Source of the DNA: Anabaena lutea FACHB-196
GTDB taxonomy: Bacteria > Cyanobacteriota > Cyanobacteriia > Cyanobacteriales > Nostocaceae
Reading direction: 5' to 3'
Assembly: GCF_014698305.1 (NCBI RefSeq)
Contig: NZ_JACJST010000016.1
Coordinates: forward strand, 62,001-126,000
DNA length: 64,000 nucleotides
The position numbers were made by a program, and so were the translations under genes. The notes below the pieces were generated by a model that saw nothing but the letters and a program-made list of their open reading frames with translations, did not search any database and was not told where the DNA came from. Positions 32,840 to 41,703 of the stretch are shown here, piece by piece; the stretch's first letter is position 1; each line of letters begins with the position of its first letter.

Positions 32840-35512
32840 TTACTCCATCGCTTCATTGACAGGGAATCTATCAATCAACTGCATTGCTCGTTGAGCATTC
32901 CGTCGCAAAGAGTCAGGAACATGGGGAACATGGGGAATTTGGGATAATAAATCCAATGTCCGGCGTAAAATTCTGACTACATCACCTTCATCTAAGGTGG
33001 TATTGGCACATAATTCTACCCACTCCACACCTAATGCCCACTGTTCTACCATCGCTATTAATTCAAATTCCAACCAGATAGGCAGGGCTACATTATAACG
33101 GCGTTGCAGTTGGAAAATTTGGCGACGAATCCCCCGTAATTTCGCCAAAGCATCGGCTACCTCTTCACTCAGATCAAAGCGTACCTTACTATCTGGACGT
33201 GGTGTTTCTGTCACCAAAGCCGCAGCAGCCGCCGCTAAATGATGAGGATCTAAATTATTTAATTCACCACTAGCGATGACTAAACCCAACCACAATTCAT
33301 TTTCGCCCCGAATAGCGGCGGCCATTTGTCCTAATTGTGTGGGGACTAAGTTATCTAAACCGCCAAAGTGCTGCAAGATTTGAATTAAATTGAGAAACTC
33401 TTCCCAATGTCGTTGGGACTGTTGTTCTACTTGCCCTTGAACTTCTTCTAATTCTGCTTCTAATTCTACACAACGCGCTCTGCGTTTAAATATTGTGGCA
33501 ACGTTCCCGGATTGATGTAAGGGATGGTTTTCTAATTGGGATTGCACGGCGTTAACACGACTGAGTTGTTCTACCACTTCCTGTGGCATATACATAAATT
33601 CGCCAGGATCGGGTATGCTTTGTGCGATCGCTATTGTTTCTTGATTACCACGGACACACTGCCCCCGTTTTAACGCCAGTTCTGCGGGTGGAATGATGTC
33701 AGGAGACACTTCAACTCTTGGCAATTCGGCATACAAATCAACTACATCTGCACTTGTGACTACATACCAGCGGTTATCCTGTCCTAAACATACGAAGTAA
33801 GAAGCTTGGCCAGCATTTGGCACTTTGTGAACTAATACCGCTGTCATCGGTAAAGTTGCTGTGATGTTTTTGTCTTTCAGACTCAACAATGTCCCAGACA
33901 CGGCAAAATCCAGCATCATCACCAATTGTTCTTGTCTGTCTTCCCGCGCTTGCTCTTGTAAGGTTTTTAATATATGGCGTTCTACTTTCAGGCGTTGGCG
34001 CAATTTTTCATATAGCGCTAATTCATTTTCATCAATTGCGGCTAACTCATCTTGTATTTGCCTTAATTCGGCTTGTATTGCCGCAATTTCGTCGTACTCT
34101 GGTCTTAAATGCAAAGTCGCCATGTACTGACCAAAACTGCGTTCGATCAGTTCTCTGGTTTGCTCTAAGGAGTGGGTTTGCAGTAAGTTGAGTACCATGC
34201 CGTAGCTAGGCGTAAACTGGCTAACTAAAGGATCTGCTGCCGATGTAGCCAAATACGCTGCTTCTTTGGCTCCTTCAAAGGGAGTTTGGACTGTGACTAC
34301 ATAACCTTGGAGATCCATGCCCCGACGACCTGCCCGGCCTGACATTTGCAGAAACTCGGAAGCTTTCAATAAACGATGTCCGTTGTCAGTCCGCTTAGAA
34401 AGGGTGGAAATAACTGTGGTGCGGGCGGGCATATTTATTCCCGCTGCCAGGGTTTCTGTGGCAAATACAACCTTAATCAGCCCCTGTTGAAATAGTTCTT
34501 CTACTAAGACTTTCCATGCTGGCAATATTCCGGCATGGTGAGCGGCAATGCCTCGGTAAAGGGGTTTAATTTGTCCTGTCCGTCCAGCGTCGGGATTGCG
34601 GCTTAAAAAGTCATCAATTTGTCGCCGTAATATTTGGGATTCGTCGTTATTTACCAGCCATAAATCACCTACTTCGTCCACAGCTTTATCACATCCTCTG
34701 CGGCTGAAGATAAAGTAAATGGCTGGCAACATATCTCGTTGCTGGAGTTGACTGAGGGTATAAATAATGCCGGGAGCTTCTGGTCTGCCAGCTTTACCCC
34801 GCTCTCCTTGTCCTTTTTTACTACGCTTAATTAGGCGGGGGTTAATTTTGGTGTTGCTGTCATTGAGTAGGGGAAACAGCCCTTTGGGATTGCAATAGTG
34901 GAATTCTAAGGGAACTGGGCGAAAATCGGAGTATATCAGGTCTGTGGGGCCATGAACGCGATTTAGCCAGTCGGTGAGTTGGTCACTGTTGGCAACTGTG
35001 GCGGAAAGGGCGACTAGTTGCACTTCACGGGGACAATAAATAATGGATTCTTCCCAAACTGTACCCCGTTGGCGATCGTTCATGTAGTGGCATTCATCTA
35101 GCACCACTGCTTCAACGTCTACTAAGGAGATGCCAATTTGTCCTATGGGTGTGCCATAGAGCATATTGCGAAAGATTTCGGTGGTCATGACTAAAATGGG
35201 CGCATCTCTGTTAATAGAAGCGTCTCCAGTTAGTAGTCCAACCTGATCAAAGCCGAATTTTTCTCGAAAGTCTCGTAATTTTTGATTCGACAACGCCTTT
35301 AGAGGGGTTGTGTAAAATACACGTTTTCCCCGCGACAAGGCGCGATAAATGGCGTATTCCCCAATTAATGTTTTACCTGAACCGGTGGGCGCACAGACAA
35401 CTACGGAGCGTCCAGCATTGAGGGAGGCGATCGCTTCTTGTTGGAATTGATCTAATTCAAAGGGAAATACTGACTCTAAGTCAATTTCTGAAGATGGGAC
35501 AGGATAGTTCAC
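32840..35512 (-). CDS. Ski2/Mtr4-like DEAD/DEAH-box RNA helicase
   Basis: 890 aa. Helicase motifs in order: Walker A 'CAPTGSGKTLIGEYA', 'TTPLKALSNQKLR', 'GDASINRDAP', Walker B 'VVLDECHYMND' (DECH rather than DEVH), 'LSATVAN', 'FATETLAAGINMPARTTV' and the motif VI 'QMSGRAGRRG'. A coiled-coil arch-like insert and a C-terminal DSHCT-type helical domain follow. RNA unwinding or decay role inferred from the family; present in most cyanobacteria. The first 86 bases of the gene are duplicated near 36399. Confidence 0.93.
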   Translation of the reverse strand: MNYPVPSSEIDLESVFPFELDQFQQEAIASLNAGRSVVVCAPTGSGKTLIGEYAIYRALSRGKRVFYTTPLKALSNQKLRDFREKFGFDQVGLLTGDASINRDAPILVMTTEIFRNMLYGTPIGQIGISLVDVEAVVLDECHYMNDRQRGTVWEESIIYCPREVQLVALSATVANSDQLTDWLNRVHGPTDLIYSDFRPVPLEFHYCNPKGLFPLLNDSNTKINPRLIKRSKKGQGERGKAGRPEAPGIIYTLSQLQQRDMLPAIYFIFSRRGCDKAVDEVGDLWLVNNDESQILRRQIDDFLSRNPDAGRTGQIKPLYRGIAAHHAGILPAWKVLVEELFQQGLIKVVFATETLAAGINMPARTTVISTLSKRTDNGHRLLKASEFLQMSGRAGRRGMDLQGYVVTVQTPFEGAKEAAYLATSAADPLVSQFTPSYGMVLNLLQTHSLEQTRELIERSFGQYMATLHLRPEYDEIAAIQAELRQIQDELAAIDENELALYEKLRQRLKVERHILKTLQEQAREDRQEQLVMMLDFAVSGTLLSLKDKNITATLPMTAVLVHKVPNAGQASYFVCLGQDNRWYVVTSADVVDLYAELPRVEVSPDIIPPAELALKRGQCVRGNQETIAIAQSIPDPGEFMYMPQEVVEQLSRVNAVQSQLENHPLHQSGNVATIFKRRARCVELEAELEEVQGQVEQQSQRHWEEFLNLIQILQHFGGLDNLVPTQLGQMAAAIRGENELWLGLVIASGELNNLDPHHLAAAAAALVTETPRPDSKVRFDLSEEVADALAKLRGIRRQIFQLQRRYNVALPIWLEFELIAMVEQWALGVEWVELCANTTLDEGDVVRILRRTLDLLSQIPHVPHVPDSLRRNAQRAMQLIDRFPVNEAME

Positions 35513-35557
35513 TCAATCATCTTTTGCAACCAGACTGTCTATTATCATAACGTGATT
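35427..35557. repeat. 131-bp direct repeat, copy continuous with the helicase 5' end
   Basis: Covers the first 86 coding bases of the helicase and 45 bp of its upstream region. Matches 36399-36529 at a 972-bp offset with one visible mismatch. The DUF433/DUF5615 TA pair lies between the copies. Confidence 0.95.
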
Positions 35558-35673
35558 CGTGATTTGCTAGGGTAGTGGGTAATTAATTGGTAATAGGTTG
35601 TTAATTATTCTCCCTGATGCCTAACTAGCAACTTACGTTACTATGAAAGCAAATATGTTATTAGTTTTGCATA

Positions 35674-36012
35674 ATGACACTTGTAATTGTCGCTGAACCA
35701 GCACCACTAAAAATTTCTGCTGATAGTGTCGTTCGGGTAGGAAAAACTCGTGTAACTCTTGATACGGTAGTTTCTGTCTTCAAACAAGGAGCAACCGCAG
35801 AAGAAATTGTCTACCGTTATCCATCCCTCAAGCTTGCTGATGTGTACGCTACTATTGCCTTTTATTTGAACCATCAGCAAGAAGTTGAAGCATATTTACA
35901 GCAACGTCAGCAACAAGCCCAAGAAGTACGGAAGATGAACGAGGCAAGGTTTGATCCACAAGGGTTGCGTGATAGATTACTTGCGCGTAAAGCAGAACAG
36001 GACGTATGTTGA
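35674..36012 (+). CDS. DUF433-family antitoxin
   Basis: 112 aa. 'VVRVGKTRVTLDTVVSVFKQGATAEEIVYRYPSLKLADVYATIAFYLNHQQEVEAYL' is the DUF433 winged-helix pattern (G-x-R-V, then TAEEI...YPSL..ADVYA). These VapB-like proteins pair with DUF5615 PIN-like toxins. A basic C-terminal extension overlaps the toxin start (ATG inside the last codons). No Shine-Dalgarno was seen. Confidence 0.88.
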   Translation: MTLVIVAEPAPLKISADSVVRVGKTRVTLDTVVSVFKQGATAEEIVYRYPSLKLADVYATIAFYLNHQQEVEAYLQQRQQQAQEVRKMNEARFDPQGLRDRLLARKAEQDVC

Positions 36013-36356
36013 AACTGCTTGCTGACGAGAATTTTGATAATACTATCGTCAGGAGACTGTTACGCCGGAGATCGAGTATTGATATTGTCCGAGTTCAGGA
36101 TGTTGGTTTGTTAGGTGAAGATGATCCAACTATTTTGGCATGGTCAGCCCAGGAAGGAAGGATTTTACTTACTCATGATGTTGCTACAATTACACACTTT
36201 GCCTATGAACGAGTAGCACAAGGTTTATCAATGCCCGGAGTGATTGAGGTAGGGACAAATGCACAAATTGGACAGGTGATCGAAGATATTCTACTAATTA
36301 TAGATTGCTGTTCAGAAGGTGAGTTGGAAGGGCAGATCCAGTATCTTCCGTTCTAG
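36006..36356 (+). CDS. DUF5615 PIN-like toxin (Mut7-C-related RNase)
   Basis: 116 aa. 'LKLLADENFDNTIVRRLLRR' starts with the conserved DEN(F) acid motif. 'VQDVGLLGEDDPTILAWSAQEGRILLTHDVATI' contains the second and third catalytic acids of the PIN-like fold. Overlaps the DUF433 antitoxin by 7 bp. The whole pair is flanked by copies of the helicase 5' end. Confidence 0.88.
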   Translation: MLKLLADENFDNTIVRRLLRRRSSIDIVRVQDVGLLGEDDPTILAWSAQEGRILLTHDVATITHFAYERVAQGLSMPGVIEVGTNAQIGQVIEDILLIIDCCSEGELEGQIQYLPF

Positions 36357-36398
36357 TTTCCATTCTAGTGTGGAGCGATAGTGCTACGCACCGCTGAC

Positions 36399-36529
36399 GC
36401 GATCGCTTCTTGTTGGAATTGATCTAATTCAAAGGGAAATACTGACTCTAAGTCAATTTCTGAAGATGGGACAGGATAGTTCACTCAATCATCTTTTGCA
36501 ACCAGACTGTCTACTATCATAACGTGATT
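36399..36529 (-). pseudogene. detached copy of the helicase 5' end (131-bp direct repeat)
   Basis: Carries the helicase start codon, first 28 codons and 45 bp of leader, then stops abruptly at GCGATCGC, a HIP1 site. 130 of 131 bases match 35427-35557, so it is recent or homogenised. It lacks the rest of the gene. Confidence 0.92.
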
Positions 36530-36553
36530 AGGGAAGAGGTAATGGGTAATTGG

Positions 36554-37201
36554 TTATTCTGCTTGTTCGCTGTTCCCTATTCGGCTAACTGTTTCTGCAA
36601 TTCTGCGTAGCACTCGACACACAGACTCTAATTCACTTTGGGTAGTTAGAGGTGCAAATACTCTTGACATGGCATATTTTTGATTTTCTAGCTTGACAAA
36701 GACAATATCATCACCATTGGTTAGCATTCCAAAAGTAGGCAAATCACTATTTGGACTGGCCATCAAGTAAGCGAGAGTTTGGGGCAATGCTGACCAAACT
36801 GATAGCATGGTTTTTTTGGACTCTAAAACAATTATCCAAAGGCGATCTTTCAAAACTAAAACATCTATTCGACCCTGTAGAATTTCTTCACTATCAGCTA
36901 CTGTGATTTGTACAGATTCTTCAGCTTTGATGCGAAAAGGTGGATCATATAAACCTGCAACGGTCAGTAATGGAGAGACAAGTAATAGCATCACCGTACC
37001 TTCTAATAAATGCCCGCCAGATCGGTGATAAATATAACGCTTCCATAAAATTTCTAGGTTAGTGCGGTCATTAGGGTTAATCTCAGGTAATTGATCATGC
37101 CATTCTGTAAAAAAATCCTGAGATTCACTGCGATTCAAACCAAATCTTATTTCTGCTTCTGCGATGGTGGTGATAGTTTCAGTAACGGCTAGTGTTTGCA
37201 T
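36554..37201 (-). CDS. PD-(D/E)XK nuclease-like protein (restriction-subunit-like)
   Basis: 215 aa. 'EEILQGRIDVLVLKDRLWIIVLESKKTMLSVWSALPQTLAYLM' has the Asp then Glu-x-Lys of a PD-(D/E)XK core, followed by the Q-x3-Y helix of HsdR-N-like domains. The C-terminal 'TFGMLTNGDDIVFVKLE' strand pair is also typical. Commonly annotated as a type I restriction R-subunit-like protein in cyanobacteria, but no helicase domain or hsdM/hsdS partner is present. Function uncertain. Confidence 0.7.
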   Translation of the reverse strand: MQTLAVTETITTIAEAEIRFGLNRSESQDFFTEWHDQLPEINPNDRTNLEILWKRYIYHRSGGHLLEGTVMLLLVSPLLTVAGLYDPPFRIKAEESVQITVADSEEILQGRIDVLVLKDRLWIIVLESKKTMLSVWSALPQTLAYLMASPNSDLPTFGMLTNGDDIVFVKLENQKYAMSRVFAPLTTQSELESVCRVLRRIAETVSRIGNSEQAE

Positions 37202-37226
37202 AGTAGATTTCTTCCGGTAGCTGTGA

Positions 37227-37358
37227 TTATATCGTCACTGCAACTTTACCAACTTCGGTGGATGGTTCGGGTATGGGTTGTCCATTTTCTTCAAGAATTT
37301 TTAGAACTTCTCTAACCTTCATAATTTCTGTTGTTACTGTGAAGTTTTCTATACACAT
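37227..37358 (-). pseudogene. HicB-like C-terminal remnant
   Basis: 43-aa frame whose end 'LKILEENGQPIPEPSTEVGK' matches the C-terminus of HicB-type antitoxins (ENGxPIPxP). Upstream residues do not form the HicB fold. It could also be a tiny intact protein, but truncation is more likely. Confidence 0.35.
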
Positions 37359-37466
37359 TAGGTTTTGGCGATGACGAAACCTGATCTCAGAGAATTTATG
37401 AAATACTCAGCAATACACCTGTAGCTATATGTTATCCACATTATTGCTTGAGTGTAATTTAAAAAG

Positions 37467-38174
37467 ATGAATGAGTATAATCAAAATTCGTCCTCATCTT
37501 CATCACTACAACAGCTACTCGAAAAACTCGAAAACTGCATATCTCTTGAATCTTCTAGGAACGCCAATCCGTGGGTTAGCGTGAACAGGCTCACGGAGTT
37601 ATTTTATGAAAAATATGGAGTATCCCTTAAAAAAGCAGCAAAAGCTCAAGGTTATAAGGATGGACTGAAAAGTCTTCTTAATGCTAGTAGACGCTTTGCA
37701 ATCTACAGTACTCAATTACCTGAAGAGTTTTATGTTGCTCTTTTCCAGGAAATATTCCCTGGGTTTCAACAGTCTCAAACAACTTCAATTCAATACAGAA
37801 TCAAGCGACCCTGGAAAGTTGATGAGCATTTGCCGAAGATTTTAAAGGTAGAGAGGGCTGAAGAAATTCCATCTGACGAAGTCCAAAAAACTTCAAAATA
37901 CCAGCCAATCTTAGTTCCTGATATTAAATCACTCAATGACTTGGAATTAGCTTTGATAGAAATCATTAAAAACCTGATAGCAAATGATCAAAAAAAATTT
38001 ATAACTCTTGCAATATTGAGTAGAACGTTTTGTGCTTATTATAAGCAACCAATACGGCCTATATTGCGAAGTGTCTGTCCTGATATGAAATTGATTGAGC
38101 TACTTCAGACTATTCCTAGTCTTCATGTCCAAAAAGTGGAAAATGATTGGTACATTACTATAGAATGTCATTAA
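37467..38174 (+). CDS. OST-HTH/LOTUS-like tandem-domain protein
   Basis: 235 aa. A Ser-rich N-terminus precedes 'WVSVNRLTELFYEKYGVSLKKAAKAQGYKDGLKSLLNASRRFAIY', matching a LOTUS/OST-HTH winged helix. A second similar unit is 'KKFITLAILSRTFCAYYKQPIRPILRSVCPDMKLIELLQTIPSLHV'. LOTUS domains bind RNA, often G-rich, and in bacteria are usually fused to NYN or PIN nucleases. Here two copies stand alone without a nuclease. RNA-binding is an inference. AAAAAG precedes the ATG. Confidence 0.55.
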   Translation: MNEYNQNSSSSSSLQQLLEKLENCISLESSRNANPWVSVNRLTELFYEKYGVSLKKAAKAQGYKDGLKSLLNASRRFAIYSTQLPEEFYVALFQEIFPGFQQSQTTSIQYRIKRPWKVDEHLPKILKVERAEEIPSDEVQKTSKYQPILVPDIKSLNDLELALIEIIKNLIANDQKKFITLAILSRTFCAYYKQPIRPILRSVCPDMKLIELLQTIPSLHVQKVENDWYITIECH

Positions 38175-38375
38175 GTTGAGTCATGCACTAGTATCAACGC
38201 TAATTATCACACTAGAACCCAAGAACTTTTAGTAATTCCTGGATTGCTAGAGCGAGTTAAGAAAAATCAAACAACGCCTAAAAACCATTCCGCAAACTGG
38301 AGAAACTTTAGACAGCAATTTCAGTCAAAATAGAATAGTGTGTTTGAAGTAAGCAGCATTCCTTTAAATAAAGAT

Positions 38376-38573
38376 ATGGATACTTTAAGCAAAAACCGAG
38401 AGCAGATTATTGAGTCAATTAAGACATTGCCAGAGGATTCCCTCGATGAACTCATCAATTTTGTTGATTACCTGCGCTATCAAGCAACTGAAAAACAATC
38501 CGAAAAAACCAGTAGAAACTTTTTGCTTTCAGTTGCAGCTTTGGGAACTTCAGTGGAAAAGAGGGATAATTGA
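38376..38573 (+). CDS. orphan DUF2281-like antitoxin
   Basis: 65 aa from the ATG at 38376 (a GTG/TTG-type earlier start at 38340 is less likely). 'NREQIIESIKTLPEDSLDELINFVDYLRYQ' is the DUF2281/VapB-like helix. No toxin gene follows; the next gene is a DUF433 antitoxin 38 bp downstream. Upstream, 38175-38340 holds an open fragment ending 'NFRQQFQSK' that may be another decayed antitoxin. Confidence 0.55.
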   Translation: MDTLSKNREQIIESIKTLPEDSLDELINFVDYLRYQATEKQSEKTSRNFLLSVAALGTSVEKRDN

Positions 38574-38611
38574 AAAAATTGACGCAGCCATTTCTGGTTT
38601 CCCAATCAGCC

Positions 38612-38815
38612 ATGCAAAATCTTACTAGAATTACCCGCAACCCAGAAGTAATGGGCGGTAAACCCTGTATCCGGGGAATGCGTGTCACAGTTGGTACTAT
38701 CGTTGGCTTAATGGCATCTGGTCACAGTGCAAATGACATTCTCAAGGCTTACCCCTACCTTGAGGAAGCAGATATTTATGATGCTCTTGCCTATGATGCA
38801 TGGCGGGCTGAATAA
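38612..38815 (+). CDS. DUF433-family antitoxin whose toxin is truncated
   Basis: 67 aa from the ATG at 38612; an in-frame TTG at 38570 adds non-family residues. 'RITRNPEVMGGKPCIRGMRVTVGTIVGLMASGHSANDILKAYPYLEEADIYDALAYDAW' is a textbook DUF433 domain. Its DUF5615 partner should follow directly; only the first seven or eight codons remain (38839 on). Confidence 0.85.
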   Translation: MQNLTRITRNPEVMGGKPCIRGMRVTVGTIVGLMASGHSANDILKAYPYLEEADIYDALAYDAWRAE

Positions 38816-38838
38816 ATTGAAGTTCTGCTGATAAGAGC

Positions 38839-38913
38839 ATGAAAATTTGGATTGATCTGAACCTTTGCTGCTTTGCTCCTTTGCGTCTTTGCGCGAAACT
38901 TTTCTTAACTTGA
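38839..38913 (+). pseudogene. truncated DUF5615 toxin start
   Basis: Reads 'MKIWIDLN', matching the start of DUF5615 toxins (MKIWIDAQL). It then runs into a CTTTGCTCCTTTGCGTCTTT-type dispersed repeat and stops at 38911. The toxin body is gone, leaving the antitoxin alone. Confidence 0.6.
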
Positions 38914-38929
38914 ATTTTAAATTGATTTG

Positions 38930-39745
38930 TCACCCTTTCCCCAATTCCTGAGAACGTTCTTTAGCGGCTTTGACAGCTTCAATTAAAGCGGAACGAAATC
39001 CAGCCTTTTCTAATTCGCTCACACCAGCAATTGTGGTTCCACCGGGACTAGTAACTCTGTCTTTGAGTTCTGCGGGGTGTAATTTAGTTTCTTCTAAAAG
39101 TTTCGCTGTTCCCAATACAGTATGTAAAGCTAGTTGTTTAGCAACTGCTCTAGGTAAACCGACTGCAACACCCCCATCAGCTAAGGCTTCTACCATCAAT
39201 GCTACATAAGCAGGGCCGCTACCCGATAAGCCTGTCACTGCATCCATCAGCGTTTCTGCAACTTCTACTACTTCCCCTACTGCGGAAAAAATTTGCTGTG
39301 CTGTTTGCTGGTGGATGGGGTGAGTGTAAGCACCTAAACAAATCGCTGTTATTCCGGCTCCCACTGTAGCGGGGGTATTGGGCATAGCGCGAATCACTGG
39401 TAGTTGGGGAAAGGCGGCTTCTAGCTGCTTTAAAGTGACTCCTGCCAAGATAGAAATAATGAGGGGTGAATGTCTTGTAGGCAGGATATCTGCTAATTCT
39501 TGTGCGATCGCACTAAATACCTGGGGCTTAACTGCCAACATCACAGCTTCCTGAGCCTCAGCTAAAACCAGGCAATTATCCGTCGTCACTCTGACATCAT
39601 ATTGCTGCTGTAAAAAACTTTGCCGAGAAGCTTGCGGTTCACTAACGATAACTTCTGAACCGTGATAAATGCCTCTAGCTATCAAGCGGGATAACAGTGC
39701 TTCGCCCATTACCCCGCCACCAATTAAACCAAATTTAATAGTCAT
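38930..39745 (-). CDS. proC: pyrroline-5-carboxylate reductase
   Basis: 271 aa from the ATG at 39745; an ATG seven codons upstream is less family-like. Last step of proline synthesis. NAD(P) motif 'FGLIGGGVMGEALLSRLI', 'MLAVKPQVFSAI', 'RAMPNTPATVGAGI' and the C-terminal 'TGLSGSGPAYVALMVEAL' and 'DRVTSPGGTTIAG' are all present. It follows sepF and pipY/pipX on the same strand, a cluster order widespread in cyanobacteria and many Gram-positives. Confidence 0.97.
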   Translation of the reverse strand: MTIKFGLIGGGVMGEALLSRLIARGIYHGSEVIVSEPQASRQSFLQQQYDVRVTTDNCLVLAEAQEAVMLAVKPQVFSAIAQELADILPTRHSPLIISILAGVTLKQLEAAFPQLPVIRAMPNTPATVGAGITAICLGAYTHPIHQQTAQQIFSAVGEVVEVAETLMDAVTGLSGSGPAYVALMVEALADGGVAVGLPRAVAKQLALHTVLGTAKLLEETKLHPAELKDRVTSPGGTTIAGVSELEKAGFRSALIEAVKAAKERSQELGKG

Positions 39746-39795
39746 TTGTGAATAGATATTAGTCATTAGTCCACCTAATGACTAATTTAACTTTA

Positions 39796-40389
39796 TTATT
39801 GTGCTGCTCGGTTAACTTCGCTTCCCCAAGCTGGAGTTGTACTTGCGGGACGACTGGGGCGTGCTGCTGGTTGAGGTACTTCATGTAAAAAACCTCCTTG
39901 GGTGCTAACTTGCACACAACTGGGGGTAAACAAAAAGATACTTTCACCAATCCGCTCTTGATGTCCATCTAGAGCATATGTACCACCAGCCACAAAATCT
40001 ACTGCCCGTTGAGCCTGATCCGGGTCCATAATCGTCAAGTTTAATACTACGGATTTGCGCTCGCGTAATGCTTGAATTGCCTGAGGCATTTCTTCAAAAG
40101 TTCGTGGCTCAAGTACTAAAACTTCGGAAATTCCATTAATTGCACCTGGCATACCAATCACATTACTCATAGGCTTTGACCCTGCTGCGGCTACTTCTTC
40201 TCCCATTGTAGGCATGGGTTCGCGCCAACGTCGATTGGGTGTAGTGGTTTCTTGTGGAGCAGGTTGAGGATTTTCTTGCTGATACATATTTTGGTAGCTA
40301 TCAGTTTCCGGCTCCTCTTCGTAGTACTCGTATTCTACTTGCTCATTCAGCCCTACAAAATCTCTAAGTTTGGAAAATATATTGTTCAT
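39796..40389 (-). CDS. sepF: cell division protein SepF (Cdv2)
   Basis: 197 aa. The N-terminal '[14 protein letters not shown]' amphipathic helix targets the membrane, then an acidic/Gln-rich linker. The SepF core '[67 protein letters not shown]' binds the FtsZ tail and polymerises. A Pro/Ser-rich tail follows. Positioned between pipY and proC. Needed for Z-ring assembly in cyanobacteria, which lack FtsA. Confidence 0.96.
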   Translation of the reverse strand: MNNIFSKLRDFVGLNEQVEYEYYEEEPETDSYQNMYQQENPQPAPQETTTPNRRWREPMPTMGEEVAAAGSKPMSNVIGMPGAINGISEVLVLEPRTFEEMPQAIQALRERKSVVLNLTIMDPDQAQRAVDFVAGGTYALDGHQERIGESIFLFTPSCVQVSTQGGFLHEVPQPAARPSRPASTTPAWGSEVNRAAQ

Positions 40390-40752
40390 TTTGTACGCTC
40401 CCGGTGGAAATTACCTTAATTGCTTTGGCTATCAATTTTTGTAGCCAGTGATGATTGCTATAGTAGCCGCTGCCTGGGGCAATTTTATAGCCCTTAGTAG
40501 CCTCTAGTACAGGTTTTCATAAGAAAAAGACAGTTCTAGAAAGGACTATACCTTAACTGGACACAACAATGAGTCAAAATTATATCCTAAGTTTTGGTCA
40601 AGGTAAAATTCTTTCTACTTCATTTTGTCTTAGTAATTACATTTGTCAACATTATATCTTTAAGACACGCATACCACTGTAACTTACTGAATTGGTTTTC
40701 AGCAAGTTTGGTCTTTATTTTGATACTTAACTCCAAGCTAGAGGAAAAAAGA
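40390..40752. other. 363-bp gap between sepF and pipY
   Basis: Probably contains the sepF promoter, since pipY ends at 40753. No ORF, repeat or terminator stood out. Confidence 0.4.
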
Positions 40753-41421
40753 TCAGGTTCTCTGCCCAAATAAGATCGTTCCCAATCTAACCATCGTTGC
40801 ACCTGCTGGTATTGCCAATTGATAATCCCCTGACATACCCATTGAGAGATGCTGCATGGTAATATTTGACCAGTTTTGTGATGCGATCGCTTTTGCTAGT
40901 TTATTAGTCCTATTAAATACATCTACAATCTCAGCATCAGCCAAGCCACGGGGAGGAATTGTCATCAAACCTTGAATTTGTAAATTTTTGCATTGGTTAA
41001 GTGCAGCCAAATCAGCTAACAGTTCTGGAACCATCCAACCAGATTTATTAGGATCTGAGAGAATTTTGACTTGTAAGCAAACCTGGGGACTCACACCTAG
41101 CTGTTGCGCCAGAGTATCGAGGCGCTGGGCAATCTGCAAATTATCGACGGAGTGAATCCAGTCAAATAGTTCCAAAGCTTTTTTAGCCTTATTACTTTGT
41201 AAATTTCCAATAAAGTGCCAGGTAATATCCGACAAATCTTGCAACTCGGATTGTTTACTGGCAGCTTCTTGGATGCGATTTTCGCCAAAATCACGAATTC
41301 CGGCGGCATAAGCCTCCCTCATGAGTGCGGTTGGCACTTGCTTACTAACAGCAATCAACCGCACTGAATCAGGAAGTGAGGCACGAATGGCAGCAATACG
41401 TTCACTAATCGAACTACTCAT
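40753..41421 (-). CDS. pipY: YggS/PLPBP-family PLP homeostasis protein (PipY)
   Basis: 222 aa single-domain alanine-racemase-like TIM barrel that binds PLP. 'RLIAVSKQVPTALMREAYAAGIRDFGENRIQEA' carries the PLP lysine. 'WHFIGNLQSNKAKKALELFDWIHSVD', 'GLMTIPP' and 'MSGDYQLAIPAGATMVRLGTILFG' complete the signature. Overlaps pipX by 4 bp, the standard cyanobacterial pipX-pipY operon. Role: intracellular PLP and amino/keto acid balance. Confidence 0.96.
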   Translation of the reverse strand: MSSSISERIAAIRASLPDSVRLIAVSKQVPTALMREAYAAGIRDFGENRIQEAASKQSELQDLSDITWHFIGNLQSNKAKKALELFDWIHSVDNLQIAQRLDTLAQQLGVSPQVCLQVKILSDPNKSGWMVPELLADLAALNQCKNLQIQGLMTIPPRGLADAEIVDVFNRTNKLAKAIASQNWSNITMQHLSMGMSGDYQLAIPAGATMVRLGTILFGQRT

Positions 41422-41696
41422 TGGAAGGTGCGTTGGAAAACACTTTGAAGCTGATCGTACTCCTGGGATTTGCCATTGCGACGTAAAGTACGTAAGCGAT
41501 TTTCCAGCATCATTCTGGCTTCAGTACGTCCAATTGACTGAAATTTAATCCCTTTAACGTCATTTGTTACCAAGAAAAATAAACGTTGGGCATAAAGTGT
41601 AGTGAACAGATCCTGGTTATCATCAACCATACAGATCCTATATAGCAAACCCCACGTAGGATGATTTATGTAAGTTTCTGAGTAGTCTGGATTCAT
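41418..41696 (-). CDS. pipX: PipX, coactivator of NtcA and PII ligand
   Basis: 92 aa. 'NPDYSETYINHPTWGLLYRICMVDDNQDLFTTLYAQRLFFLV' is the Tudor-like (KOW-type) N-terminal domain. The C-terminal two helices 'TRTEARMMLENRLRTLRRNG'-like follow. It binds either NtcA with 2-oxoglutarate or PII (GlnB), linking nitrogen and carbon status to transcription, which is central to heterocyst formation. Confidence 0.96.
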   Translation of the reverse strand: MNPDYSETYINHPTWGLLYRICMVDDNQDLFTTLYAQRLFFLVTNDVKGIKFQSIGRTEARMMLENRLRTLRRNGKSQEYDQLQSVFQRTFQ

Positions 41697-41703
41697 TTAA
41701 TAG

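Noticed and set aside
39759-39968. 69-aa minus-strand ORF at the sepF end
   Set aside because: Overlaps sepF in another frame; the SepF frame is conserved.
40620-40802. 60-aa minus-strand ORF overlapping the pipY end
   Set aside because: Out-of-frame extension of pipY with no recognisable motif.
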